Assembly: GCA_029004185.1 (NCBI GenBank)
Contig: JAQUPB010000006.1
Location: 1 to 43,243 of the forward strand
Direction: 5' to 3'
Source of the DNA: Bacteroidales bacterium
GTDB lineage: Bacteria; Bacteroidota; Bacteroidia; Bacteroidales; JAHJDW01
Length of the DNA stretch: 43,243 nucleotides
Below, piece by piece: positions 8,904 to 16,614 of the stretch (the stretch's first letter is position 1; each line of letters begins with the position of its first letter). The notes beneath the pieces are model-generated. The model had not been told where the DNA came from. It saw only the letters and a program-made list of their open reading frames with translations, and made no database searches. The position numbers were made by a program, and so were the translations under genes.

Positions 8904-11765
8904 ATGAAAAAAATAAAAATTTACGCAGCATTAATGTTTTTGGTTTTTTCAGGTTTCACAGTTTATTCACAAGAACAAAAACAAGGAACTGAAAAAATAA
9001 AACAGGAATTACTGAGGCAAATACAATCTTCAAAACCTGATGTTAAAATCTCCTGCATTGTTGAGATGAAAGCCACTTATCCGTACGAAAGTGTAAAAAG
9101 CCGTTCGGTACAAAATAAAATCGAAACTTTCAGGAACATTGCAAAAACGAGTCAGGAATCTGTTTTAACATGGCTGAGGAGTTTACCGATAGAAAAAGCC
9201 GAAGTAAAACAATTATACTGGGTGATGAACGGTTTTCATCTGTTGGCAACTGCCGACATAATAAAAACTTTGTCGGAAAGGGATGACATAAAAGTAATAT
9301 ATGAAGATGCGATTATTGTTGCCGATGGTGAAATTTTAAAAAACGATGCAACAAAAACAGTTCCCAGCAGGGCTGTTGAATGGAATGTATTAAAAATAGG
9401 TGCGGACAAATGCTGGGATGCAGGATATACAGGGCAGAACGTAATAATCGGAATTCTTGATACAGGCGTGGATTATACTCATCCTGCATTGTCAAGTCAA
9501 TACAGCGGATACTGGCATGTTGCGGCAGGTCTGCCCCAACAGGCTACCCCATATGATGATCATGGGCACGGTACACATTGTGCGGGTTCAATTCTTGGCG
9601 GCGACGGCAGAGGTCCTTTTGCTTATGACATCGGTATTGCACCCAATGCAAAATATGTAGCTGTTAAAATATTAGATTCGCAAATGGCAGGCTCAGGCTC
9701 GGATATTAACGAAGGATTGCAGTATATTGTTGACCTGAAAGCTACCGTTGACATTAAAGCTATTTCTAATTCATGGTGCAGCAAACCTCCGAACGATAAC
9801 TGGTTCACTATTTGCAACACATTCAAATCTCTCGGTATTATTGCAATTTTTGCTAACGGAAACTGGGGACCGGGACCGAGTACAGAAGCTTCTCCGGCTG
9901 ATTATCCTCATACAATCGGTGTCGGAATGGTTGATATAAATGATGATATAAATGACATGTCTTCACGTGGTCCTGCTCCAAATACAAGTCCGTGGAATGA
10001 CCAATCATACTGGTTTACTCCCGACTGGAATTATATAAAACCAAATATTTCGGCTCCCGGCGTGAATATTAATTCTGCCAAACCCGGTGGAACTTATCAG
10101 ACAATGGGCGGAACTTCAATGGCAACACCACAAGTTTGCGGTGCTGCGGCTCTTCTTTATTCGAAAAATCCTACATTAACAACGAAACAGGTTTACGACC
10201 TTTTGATTAATAACGTTGATTTACCTCCGCAGGGCGCACCTTATCCCAACAACAACTATGGATGGGGACGGCTTAATGTGTGGAAGGCGCTTCAGCATAC
10301 ACCTACTGCCAATATGCCATGGGTATATATATTATCAAAAACCGTTGATGCCGTAACAGCCGGACAAACTGGAAATGCAACCGTTAATGTAAAAAATGTC
10401 GGTGGTTCAAATGCAAATAATACAACGGTAAAATTAATTTCAAATGACAATTTTGTAAAAATAAATGATGGCATAAGAAATTTCGGTTTATTAACCGTAA
10501 ATCAAACTGCCGATAATGTTTCCAATCCCTTTACTTTTACGGCACATTCGCTGACTCCTGCCGGACATGTTGCAAACATGATGCTTGTAACCCATGCAGA
10601 TGGAAGTCCTGCAAATTATGATGATACCATAAGATTTACAATTACTATAGGAACAGCTCCTAATCCCGTTCCTGTCTTTTCCGACGATTTTGAATATGTA
10701 GGCGGAGCAGACAGTTTCCCTCAATACTGGACCGCAACGGGAAACTGGAGTCGCATTACCAGCAAATCACATTCTGCAACTCATTCGGCATACAGTGGTG
10801 CATCAAAGGATGGAGATGCAATTCTTACACTTAAAAATGCAGTTGACTTATCGAAATATCCACAGGTATTTATAAAATTCTGGAATTCTTATGATTTTAT
10901 AACGGAACAAATGGTAACTGTGGGATTTGAAAAATCCACAAACGGAGGTTCAAATTGGGAGCCATTGTGGGACCCGGGTTTAACAAGTACCAATCTTCAG
11001 GCACCATGGGCAGAGGTAACCAAAACAGTTTCACAGCCGGGAAACAGTTTTAAAGTAAGATGTAAAATAAATATCGGCAATTCTCTTTTTGTAACCAAAG
11101 CCGATTTGTGGATTGATGATTTTTCAATCAACATACCAAAAGATAATGAACCACCTTATTTCACAAATACTACTGTTTGGCATGACACTCTGTATACAGG
11201 TCCTTTTTTAGTAAAATCAGATATTACTGATGCAAGTACTTTGAATAATACATATCTTTATTACAGGGTAAACGGCGCCAGCTGGAATCAGCTTGCATTG
11301 CCAAAGCAAAGCGGAAACACTTATCAGGCAACAATTCCATCACAAAGCTTAAACGACAGCATTGAATATTATTTATGGGCGGATGATAAATGGACTCCTG
11401 CAAATGCAGGAACTGACCCGGTAAGCGCAATACAGTCAACCGAATATTTTAAATTCAAAATTACAAATGCTACTTCGGTTAACAACGGTAAACTTGTTGA
11501 TGATTTTATAATTTATCCTATTCCGTCAAATTCTTATGTTGAAGTATATGCAAATGTTTTACGAAAATCAAAACTTGAAATTTCAGTTTTTGATATTGCA
11601 GGAAGAAAAATTGAAACGGTAATTGAAAATAATGTAAATCCGGGTTATTATCAGTACAGGTGGAACGAAGATGGCAAAGTGAAATCAGGTGTTTATTTTA
11701 TAAATATAAAATGCTCTGATAATAATACTACTTTTAACTCAATAAAGAAGGTTGTAATATTATAA
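8904..11765 (+). CDS. Secreted S8 subtilisin-like protease with T9SS sorting tail (copy 3)
   Basis: A 953-residue paralogue with signal peptide (1-22), propeptide (about 49-138), S8 domain with Asp186 (ILDTGVDYTHP), His222 (GHGTHCAG), Asn320 (FANGNWGPG) and Ser405 (GTSMATPQVCG), CARDB-like domain, FSDDFEYVGG jelly-roll-like module, PPYFTNTT Ig-like module, and a T9SS tail (IYPIPSNSY... GRKIET... KSGVYFI... KKVVIL). The tail has IYPIPS where the usual motif is YPNP, a mild deviation. It shares long near-identical stretches with copy 1 in the propeptide and jelly-roll module, suggesting a more recent duplication or gene conversion between 1 and 3. It converges with murB, 14 bases apart. Confidence 0.93.
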   Translation: MKKIKIYAALMFLVFSGFTVYSQEQKQGTEKIKQELLRQIQSSKPDVKISCIVEMKATYPYESVKSRSVQNKIETFRNIAKTSQESVLTWLRSLPIEKAEVKQLYWVMNGFHLLATADIIKTLSERDDIKVIYEDAIIVADGEILKNDATKTVPSRAVEWNVLKIGADKCWDAGYTGQNVIIGILDTGVDYTHPALSSQYSGYWHVAAGLPQQATPYDDHGHGTHCAGSILGGDGRGPFAYDIGIAPNAKYVAVKILDSQMAGSGSDINEGLQYIVDLKATVDIKAISNSWCSKPPNDNWFTICNTFKSLGIIAIFANGNWGPGPSTEASPADYPHTIGVGMVDINDDINDMSSRGPAPNTSPWNDQSYWFTPDWNYIKPNISAPGVNINSAKPGGTYQTMGGTSMATPQVCGAAALLYSKNPTLTTKQVYDLLINNVDLPPQGAPYPNNNYGWGRLNVWKALQHTPTANMPWVYILSKTVDAVTAGQTGNATVNVKNVGGSNANNTTVKLISNDNFVKINDGIRNFGLLTVNQTADNVSNPFTFTAHSLTPAGHVANMMLVTHADGSPANYDDTIRFTITIGTAPNPVPVFSDDFEYVGGADSFPQYWTATGNWSRITSKSHSATHSAYSGASKDGDAILTLKNAVDLSKYPQVFIKFWNSYDFITEQMVTVGFEKSTNGGSNWEPLWDPGLTSTNLQAPWAEVTKTVSQPGNSFKVRCKINIGNSLFVTKADLWIDDFSINIPKDNEPPYFTNTTVWHDTLYTGPFLVKSDITDASTLNNTYLYYRVNGASWNQLALPKQSGNTYQATIPSQSLNDSIEYYLWADDKWTPANAGTDPVSAIQSTEYFKFKITNATSVNNGKLVDDFIIYPIPSNSYVEVYANVLRKSKLEISVFDIAGRKIETVIENNVNPGYYQYRWNEDGKVKSGVYFINIKCSDNNTTFNSIKKVVIL

Positions 11766-11779
11766 ATGTGAGAAAAGAT

Positions 11780-12799
11780 TTAAATTACATTTATTTCCAG
11801 TTCTAAACTTATTTTGAATTTTTCAAATACTGTTTTTTGAATTTTTTTAGCAAGTTCGAGTATTTCGCTTCCCTTGGCATTTCCGTAATTAACCAGCACG
11901 AGGGCTTGTTCTTTATGAACGCCCGCATCGCCGATTCTAATTCCTTTTAACCCTGCCTGCTCAATCAGCCATCCTGCAAAAATTTTTATTTTGTTGTCTT
12001 TTGCCTCAAAATAAGGAATCCCCGGATATTTCATTTGCAAATAGCTAAAGGTGTTTTTATCAACGAAAGGATTTTTGAAAAAACTTCCTCCGTTTCCTAT
12101 TTCTTCAGGATTGGGAAGTCTGCGTTTACGGATATTACAAACCGCTTTTGATATTGTAAAAATATCGGGTTCTTTTACTTTCATTGATTCCAGTTCCTTT
12201 TCAATACTTCCGTATTTCGTAAATAACAAATGATTATTTCTCGTAAGTTTGAATGCAACCGAAATTATTATGAATTTATTTTTCAGTTCACTTTTAAAAA
12301 TACTGTCCCTGTACCCGAATTTACATTTTGCCTTTGAAAATCTTTTTGTTTCGTGCGTTTCGATATTTACTGCATTAATTTCATGAAGAGTATCTTTAAT
12401 CTCAACTCCATAAGCGCCTATATTCTGAACTGCACCACTTCCGACATTTCCATAAATCAAAGATAAATTTTCAATTCCTCCATATTTTTTTTCAAGACAA
12501 TAATTTACAAAATCGCTCCACACCTCTCCGGCTGCTGCTTTTATAAAAATAAAATCTTTTTCTTTTCTGAGAATATCAATTCCTTTATTATTAATTTTTA
12601 TTACAATACCGTCAAAATCTTTAGTAAACAAAATATTGCTACCGGCTCCAAGTATTAATTTCGGGATTTTCTTGAATTTTTCGGTTTTCAAAAATTCCAT
12701 TATCTCATCAACAGAATTGAGTTCAACAAAATATCTTGCCGAAACATCAATACCGAAAGTATTGTATTTCTTTAAAGAAAATTTTTCTTTAACTTCCAT
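11780..12799 (-). CDS. murB: UDP-N-acetylenolpyruvoylglucosamine reductase MurB
   Basis: MurB is the cytoplasmic FAD enzyme that reduces UDP-GlcNAc-enolpyruvate to UDP-MurNAc in peptidoglycan synthesis. The 339-residue length fits the type I (E. coli-like) form. Visible motifs are NTFGI at 13-17, the FAD-binding LGAGSNILF at about 50-58, GNVGSGAVQNIGAYGVEI at about 117-134, KFGYRDS with the catalytic Arg at about R164, GNGGSFFKNP with the proton-donor Ser at about S239, AGWLIEQAGLKG near 275-286, and a C-terminal Glu (about E335 in LELEINVI) corresponding to the third catalytic residue. It stands alone on the minus strand with its own promoter. Confidence 0.96.
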   Translation of the reverse strand: MEVKEKFSLKKYNTFGIDVSARYFVELNSVDEIMEFLKTEKFKKIPKLILGAGSNILFTKDFDGIVIKINNKGIDILRKEKDFIFIKAAAGEVWSDFVNYCLEKKYGGIENLSLIYGNVGSGAVQNIGAYGVEIKDTLHEINAVNIETHETKRFSKAKCKFGYRDSIFKSELKNKFIIISVAFKLTRNNHLLFTKYGSIEKELESMKVKEPDIFTISKAVCNIRKRRLPNPEEIGNGGSFFKNPFVDKNTFSYLQMKYPGIPYFEAKDNKIKIFAGWLIEQAGLKGIRIGDAGVHKEQALVLVNYGNAKGSEILELAKKIQKTVFEKFKISLELEINVI

Positions 12800-12824
12800 T
12801 CTGGTTTTAATTATATGAGAATCT

Positions 12825-12856
12825 TAAAGATATGAATATTTCTTGAGTATTGCAAC
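12825..12856 (-). promoter_or_regulatory. Bacteroidetes-type promoter for murB
   Basis: On the minus strand GTTG (12856-12853), 20 nt, then TATCTTTA (12832-12825). The -7 element differs from TAnnTTTG at the last base. It lies 26 bases upstream of the murB ATG. Confidence 0.5.
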
Positions 12857-12859
12857 TTA

Positions 12860-13336
12860 TTAATACATTATTTTACCTTCCTTGCTTTGCCATTCTTTAA
12901 ATGCCATCAAAGCTTTGTCTCGAAACAACTGATGCATTTGTATTTTTTTTTCTGATAAAGGTTTTGCAAATTCGTTATAAATAAATTTATCGTTAAAGCC
13001 ATTATCTTCAGCATCTTCTTTAGAGGCAGCATAATGTATTTTTTTTATTCCCGCCCAGTATATTGCCGCAAGACACATCGGACAGGGTTCACAACTCGCA
13101 TAAATCTCACATCCTTTTAAATTGAAATTTTTTAACTTTTTTGATGCTTTTCGTATTGCAATTATTTCCGCATGTGCGGTAGGGTCATTAGTTGATGTTA
13201 CAATGTTTGTTGCTTTTGCAATAACATTATTATCTTTCACAATTACTGCACCAAATGGACCTCCTTTGCCTTTTTTTACATTCTCAACTGATAATTTTAT
13301 CGCTTTTTTTATGAATTTATTTTCGGGTTTATTCAT
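12860..13336 (-). CDS. guaD: Guanine deaminase (cytidine-deaminase fold)
   Basis: A 158-residue Zn-dependent deaminase that converts guanine to xanthine and ammonia in purine salvage or catabolism. The zinc and active site are His55 and Glu57 in TAHAEI and Cys85/Cys88 in SCEPCPMC. The protein follows the Bacillus subtilis GuaD pattern closely: GGPFGAVIVKD, SNDPTAHAE-like, AIYWA, FIYNE, and a C-terminal Tyr, which in GuaD contributes to the active site. This argues against TadA or CMP deaminase. Its ATG overlaps the last 8 bases of the upstream flavodiiron gene (13329-13336), implying translational coupling. Confidence 0.88.
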   Translation of the reverse strand: MNKPENKFIKKAIKLSVENVKKGKGGPFGAVIVKDNNVIAKATNIVTSTNDPTAHAEIIAIRKASKKLKNFNLKGCEIYASCEPCPMCLAAIYWAGIKKIHYAASKEDAEDNGFNDKFIYNEFAKPLSEKKIQMHQLFRDKALMAFKEWQSKEGKIMY

Positions 13337-14552
13337 TAGTTACATTTTTATTTTCAAGCATTTTCCTTCCGAATTCCTTGCCAAATTCAATGCATTTAAT
13401 TTTATTTTCATCATTTGGTCTGAATTTAATTGTCAATGGTTCCAGTTCAACTTTAAATTTTAAATTTCTAAGATTTGCGTCAATAATTTTTGGTGCTTCG
13501 CCGCTCCATCCATAGGAACCGAAACTCCCTGCAAGCTTTCCTCTGTCTCTCAGCGGATTTATTAAAGCCAGAAAATTATAAATCTGCATCAATGTATTTT
13601 GATTTATTGTCGGCGAACCAATCAGCAAACCTTTGCATTGTTCGATTTTTGAATTCAAAATCGGTAATTCGGTTTTTTCTATATCCAGGACTTCAACATC
13701 AAAACCCTCAATTTGATTGACTCCTTCGGCCACCGCTTTTGCTATTTCACCCGTGAAACCATAAGCAGAAACATAAACAATCAGAATTTTTTCCACTTCG
13801 GGGTTTATTGTTTCCATGTATTTTCTGGCATATTCTTCCGATAAATCGACATATTTTTTCCATTTGCCGCGTAGAATTGGTCCGTGACCTGTGCAGATTG
13901 CATCAATTTCAAGTGGTCTTATTTTTTCAATTGCTTTCAGCATGAATTTGCTGAAAGGACGAAGTATTACGTCAAAATAATATTTAAAAGCATCGTCATA
14001 ATCAGGTACCATATCGTCGAACATTGCTTCATTGCAATAGTGCGCACCGAATGAATCGCAGGTGAATAAAATTTTATCTTCTTCAAGATATGAATAAATT
14101 GTATCAGGCCAGTGCAGATTGGGAGCTCCAATAATTTTTATTTTTTTATTTCCCAGATCAAGAACATCTCCTTCTTTAACAACTACATTCGGAATTTCAT
14201 GTCCGATGATTTCAGTCAGGTTTCTGACGGCATTATTGCTTCCAACGACTTTAGCATTCGGTGCAATATTCATCAAATGTTTTACACTACCCGAATGATC
14301 GGGTTCAGTATGATTAACAATAATATATTCGATTTCTTCCGGCTTAACAACACTTCTCACTTTTTCCAGATATTCATCTGCAAATTTTTCTTTAACAGTT
14401 TCGACAATTGTTTTTTTATCGGCATTGATGAAATACGAATTATACGTGGTGCCGTATTTGGTTTCCATTACTATATCAAAAGTTCTGATGTCATGGTCCA
14501 ACGCGCCAATCCACTTTACGTCTTTTGTTATTTCTAAAATTTTATTATCCAT
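13329..14552 (-). CDS. Flavodiiron protein (FprA family A-type flavoprotein)
   Basis: A 407-residue soluble protein with an N-terminal metallo-beta-lactamase-like diiron domain and a C-terminal flavodoxin domain. Diiron ligands are visible as HTEPDH (H81, E83, D85, H86), with later ligands in NLHWPDT, CDSFGAHY and CTGHGP. The flavodoxin domain starts near ILIVYVSAYGFTGEIA, with FMN contacts in GSPTIN and GSYGWSGEAPK. The family reduces O2 to water and/or NO to N2O and protects anaerobes and microaerophiles. No rubredoxin domain is fused, so an external electron donor is needed. It lies between the epimerase gene (19 bases upstream) and guaD (8-base overlap), probably in one operon. Confidence 0.93.
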   Translation of the reverse strand: MDNKILEITKDVKWIGALDHDIRTFDIVMETKYGTTYNSYFINADKKTIVETVKEKFADEYLEKVRSVVKPEEIEYIIVNHTEPDHSGSVKHLMNIAPNAKVVGSNNAVRNLTEIIGHEIPNVVVKEGDVLDLGNKKIKIIGAPNLHWPDTIYSYLEEDKILFTCDSFGAHYCNEAMFDDMVPDYDDAFKYYFDVILRPFSKFMLKAIEKIRPLEIDAICTGHGPILRGKWKKYVDLSEEYARKYMETINPEVEKILIVYVSAYGFTGEIAKAVAEGVNQIEGFDVEVLDIEKTELPILNSKIEQCKGLLIGSPTINQNTLMQIYNFLALINPLRDRGKLAGSFGSYGWSGEAPKIIDANLRNLKFKVELEPLTIKFRPNDENKIKCIEFGKEFGRKMLENKNVTNE

Positions 14553-14571
14553 TTCAAAAAAATATTTTTAC

Positions 14572-15528
14572 TTACGACTCTTTTTTTATCCACTCAATTT
14601 CTTTTATTATTCCTTCTTCCAGTTTTGTTTCGGGATTATAATTTAATTTCAGTTTTGATTTTGTAATGTCGGCAAAAGTTATCGGCACATCTGCTTTCGA
14701 CATTTCGGTGTGTTTTATTTTTGCTTTTATCCCAAGATTATCTTCAATTATTTTAACCAGATCATTTAATTTAACAGGTGAAGAATTCCCAAGATTAAAA
14801 ATTCCACAATCTTCGGCCTTATATTCAATAGAATTCATTATTCCGTTTATAATATCGTCAATATAGGTATAATCCCTTGCGGTTTCTCCATTGCCGTATA
14901 AAACGATTTCTTCATTTTTCAATATTTTTTCAATAAATTTTCTTATTGCAAGGTCGGGACGCTGACGAGGACCAAAAACTGTAAAAAACCTCAATATGCT
15001 TGTTTTTATATCATACATATTGGTATAAACACGGCAAATGGCTTCGGCAGCTATTTTAGTTGCAGAATACGGAGAAGCAGGGTTTATCAAGGCATCCTCT
15101 TCGGAAAAGGGAACCTTTTTGTTTGTTCCATAAACGGAACTTGAAGAAGCAAAAATAAATTTATCGGGAATTTGATTTTTTATTGCATGAAGAACATTCA
15201 TCGTTCCCAGTACATTCGTTTGATAATATTCATCAATATTGCTTATTGAAGGTAGAACCCCAGCCCTTGCAGCCAGATGAACGACAACATCAGGTTTTGT
15301 ATTTTGAAAAACTTTTAAAATAAATTCTTTATTGCTTATATCACCTTCCGCTAAAATAAAATTTGATTTTCCGAGATGAGATGCAATGTTGTTTCTTTTT
15401 TCCTGCGGATTATAAAAATTGCTGAAATTATCAACGCAAACAATTTTATGGCTTTCATCAGTCAGAAGCCTGTCAATTAAATGACTTCCGATAAAGCCTG
15501 CTCCTCCTGTTATCAAATATGTTTTCAA
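14572..15528 (-). CDS. NAD-dependent sugar-nucleotide epimerase (UDP-glucuronate 4-epimerase-like extended SDR)
   Basis: A 318-residue extended short-chain dehydrogenase. The NAD-binding TGGAGFIGSHL is at 7-17, HLAARAG near 84-90, SSSSVYG at 128-134, the catalytic YSATK at Y154/K158, and FFTVFGPRQRPD follows. The family acts on UDP- or GDP-sugars, and the AGVLPS and RPD features resemble UDP-glucuronate 4-epimerases, but the substrate is not certain. The start codon is TTG (15528-15526): MKTYLITGG is the expected N-terminus and no ATG fits. CAGGAATT lies just upstream as a weak ribosome-binding site, and a TATCTTTG promoter element is close by. First gene of the apparent operon with the flavodiiron and guaD genes. 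Confidence 0.85.
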   Translation of the reverse strand: MKTYLITGGAGFIGSHLIDRLLTDESHKIVCVDNFSNFYNPQEKRNNIASHLGKSNFILAEGDISNKEFILKVFQNTKPDVVVHLAARAGVLPSISNIDEYYQTNVLGTMNVLHAIKNQIPDKFIFASSSSVYGTNKKVPFSEEDALINPASPYSATKIAAEAICRVYTNMYDIKTSILRFFTVFGPRQRPDLAIRKFIEKILKNEEIVLYGNGETARDYTYIDDIINGIMNSIEYKAEDCGIFNLGNSSPVKLNDLVKIIEDNLGIKAKIKHTEMSKADVPITFADITKSKLKLNYNPETKLEEGIIKEIEWIKKES

Positions 15529-15545
15529 ATTCCTGGATTTTACTG

Positions 15546-15553
15546 CAAAGATA
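15546..15553 (-). promoter_or_regulatory. -7 promoter element TATCTTTG upstream of the epimerase
   Basis: The minus strand reads TATCTTTG at 15553-15546, a perfect TAnnTTTG. No good TTTG lies 19-21 nt upstream. It is 18 bases from the TTG start, giving a very short leader. Confidence 0.5.
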
Positions 15554-15599
15554 ATGTTTATACAAATAAATATTCAGAAAATATGAAATAAAATAAATT

Positions 15600-15654
15600 G
15601 CCACAGATTCACAGATTAAAAAATTACTGTTTTATAAATCTGTGAATCTGTGGC
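15600..15654. repeat. Perfect inverted repeat, 18-bp arms (ccacagattcacagatt)
   Basis: GCCACAGATTCACAGATT (15600-15617) is perfectly complementary to 15637-15654 across a 19-base loop. Each arm is itself a near-tandem repeat of CACAGATT. It lies between the epimerase promoter region and the stop of the MbnP-like gene. It could act as a transcription terminator for that gene, but the sequence style matches the other intergenic palindromes. Confidence 0.75.
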
Positions 15655-15680
15655 CGATTTTTAATCTAAAATTTTTGGGA

Positions 15681-16478
15681 TTAATGAATATACCCAAGAG
15701 AAAATGCGTTTTTGCCATTTTGTGCAATTTTGTTCATTGCTTCCTGATTTTCCATTATATCGCCTCCGTAGTAATTCCAATCAAAAATATAAACACCTTC
15801 AAACCATTTTTCAACATTCATTATTATCTGAATTTCTTTAGTTTGATTTTTTGAAATTGAAAATGAAGAGTTAGGTATGCTAACCTTGAAATAATTTTGA
15901 ATAAATGTAGTGTTGCCTCCTGTAGTATCTTTTCCGATTCCAAGGTGGCATCTGAAATTCTGAATATTCAGAGATGCATCTTTCCATTTTCCATTGAGCA
16001 TCATATAATGGTAGCCGCCGCCAAGTATTTCAGGCCAAGCCATGTTTGATTCGGGAGGATTAACAAACATAAACGACTTGTTTTTTTCCTGTGTTATGCC
16101 GAAAACAAAATTTATCGAATCGTAATCTCCGGCAGGAATATCATCGTACACATTCCATGTTAAAGTTGAGGAAATATCAATATCAACGTAAAATATTTCC
16201 ACCCAATCGTTAATTATTTTTTTTGTTCCGTCATTTTTATAAAGTGTAAGTTCTGAAATAAAATATTTTAATTCATCCACCTCATAAGTATTTGCAGCAG
16301 CATTAACATATTTTAATGTGTCTTTCTCCATCAGCTGTCCGTTAATGTAATGAGCAAATTTTAAAACTATCTTTCCGTTTTCAGGAGTAGGAATTGGTTT
16401 TTCTTTATGGCAGGAAGCATAAATAAATAATAATAAAATCAGAGAAATTAAAATCGGTTTATCTGCTTTTATTATCAT
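15681..16478 (-). CDS. MbnP-like copper-associated lipoprotein
   Basis: A 265-residue protein of the MbnP family, named for the methanobactin-associated copper protein. It shows the family-typical ELKYFISELTLY, DSINFVFGI, MAWPEILGGGYHYMMLNG and RCHLGIG motifs. Residues 1-22 form a lipoprotein signal ending ASC (Cys23), so it is predicted to be membrane-anchored. The frame could be read 12 residues further upstream, but those codons fall at the intergenic palindrome at 16492-16565, so I place the start at the ATG at 16478. It lies directly downstream of an OprC-like copper receptor gene on the same strand. In methanotrophs MbnP works with the dihaem protein MbnH, and no MbnH gene is in this window. 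Copper binding here is inferred from family and neighbour. Confidence 0.8.
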   Translation of the reverse strand: MIIKADKPILISLILLLFIYASCHKEKPIPTPENGKIVLKFAHYINGQLMEKDTLKYVNAAANTYEVDELKYFISELTLYKNDGTKKIINDWVEIFYVDIDISSTLTWNVYDDIPAGDYDSINFVFGITQEKNKSFMFVNPPESNMAWPEILGGGYHYMMLNGKWKDASLNIQNFRCHLGIGKDTTGGNTTFIQNYFKVSIPNSSFSISKNQTKEIQIIMNVEKWFEGVYIFDWNYYGGDIMENQEAMNKIAQNGKNAFSLGYIH

Positions 16479-16491
16479 GATTATTTTTCTT

Positions 16492-16565
16492 GCCACTAAG
16501 ACACAAGGACACAAAGGTACACAAAGTTTTCTTTGTGATACTTGGAGTCTTCGTGTCTTTGTGGC
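16492..16565. repeat. Large imperfect inverted repeat, 35-nt arms
   Basis: Arms 16492-16526 and 16531-16565 pair at 27 of 35 positions around a TTTT loop. The arms are built of repeated words such as GACACAAGGACACAAAGG and begin and end GCCAC...GTGGC, as does the palindrome at 15600. It lies between the TonB receptor and MbnP-like genes, so in an operon it would form a strong hairpin in the message. Confidence 0.75.
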
Positions 16566-16614
16566 ATTTTTGTTTTATGACTATATAATTGAACTTATAA
16601 AAAAATATCTATTT

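Noticed and set aside
13122-13463. 113-codon plus-strand frame opposite guaD and the flavodiiron gene
   Set aside because: A Phe-rich antisense artefact of AT-rich coding sequence.
16479-16514. Twelve-residue N-terminal extension (MCPCVLVARKII) of the MbnP-like gene
   Set aside because: These codons fall largely in one arm of the palindrome at 16492-16565. The lipoprotein signal starts properly at the ATG at 16478.
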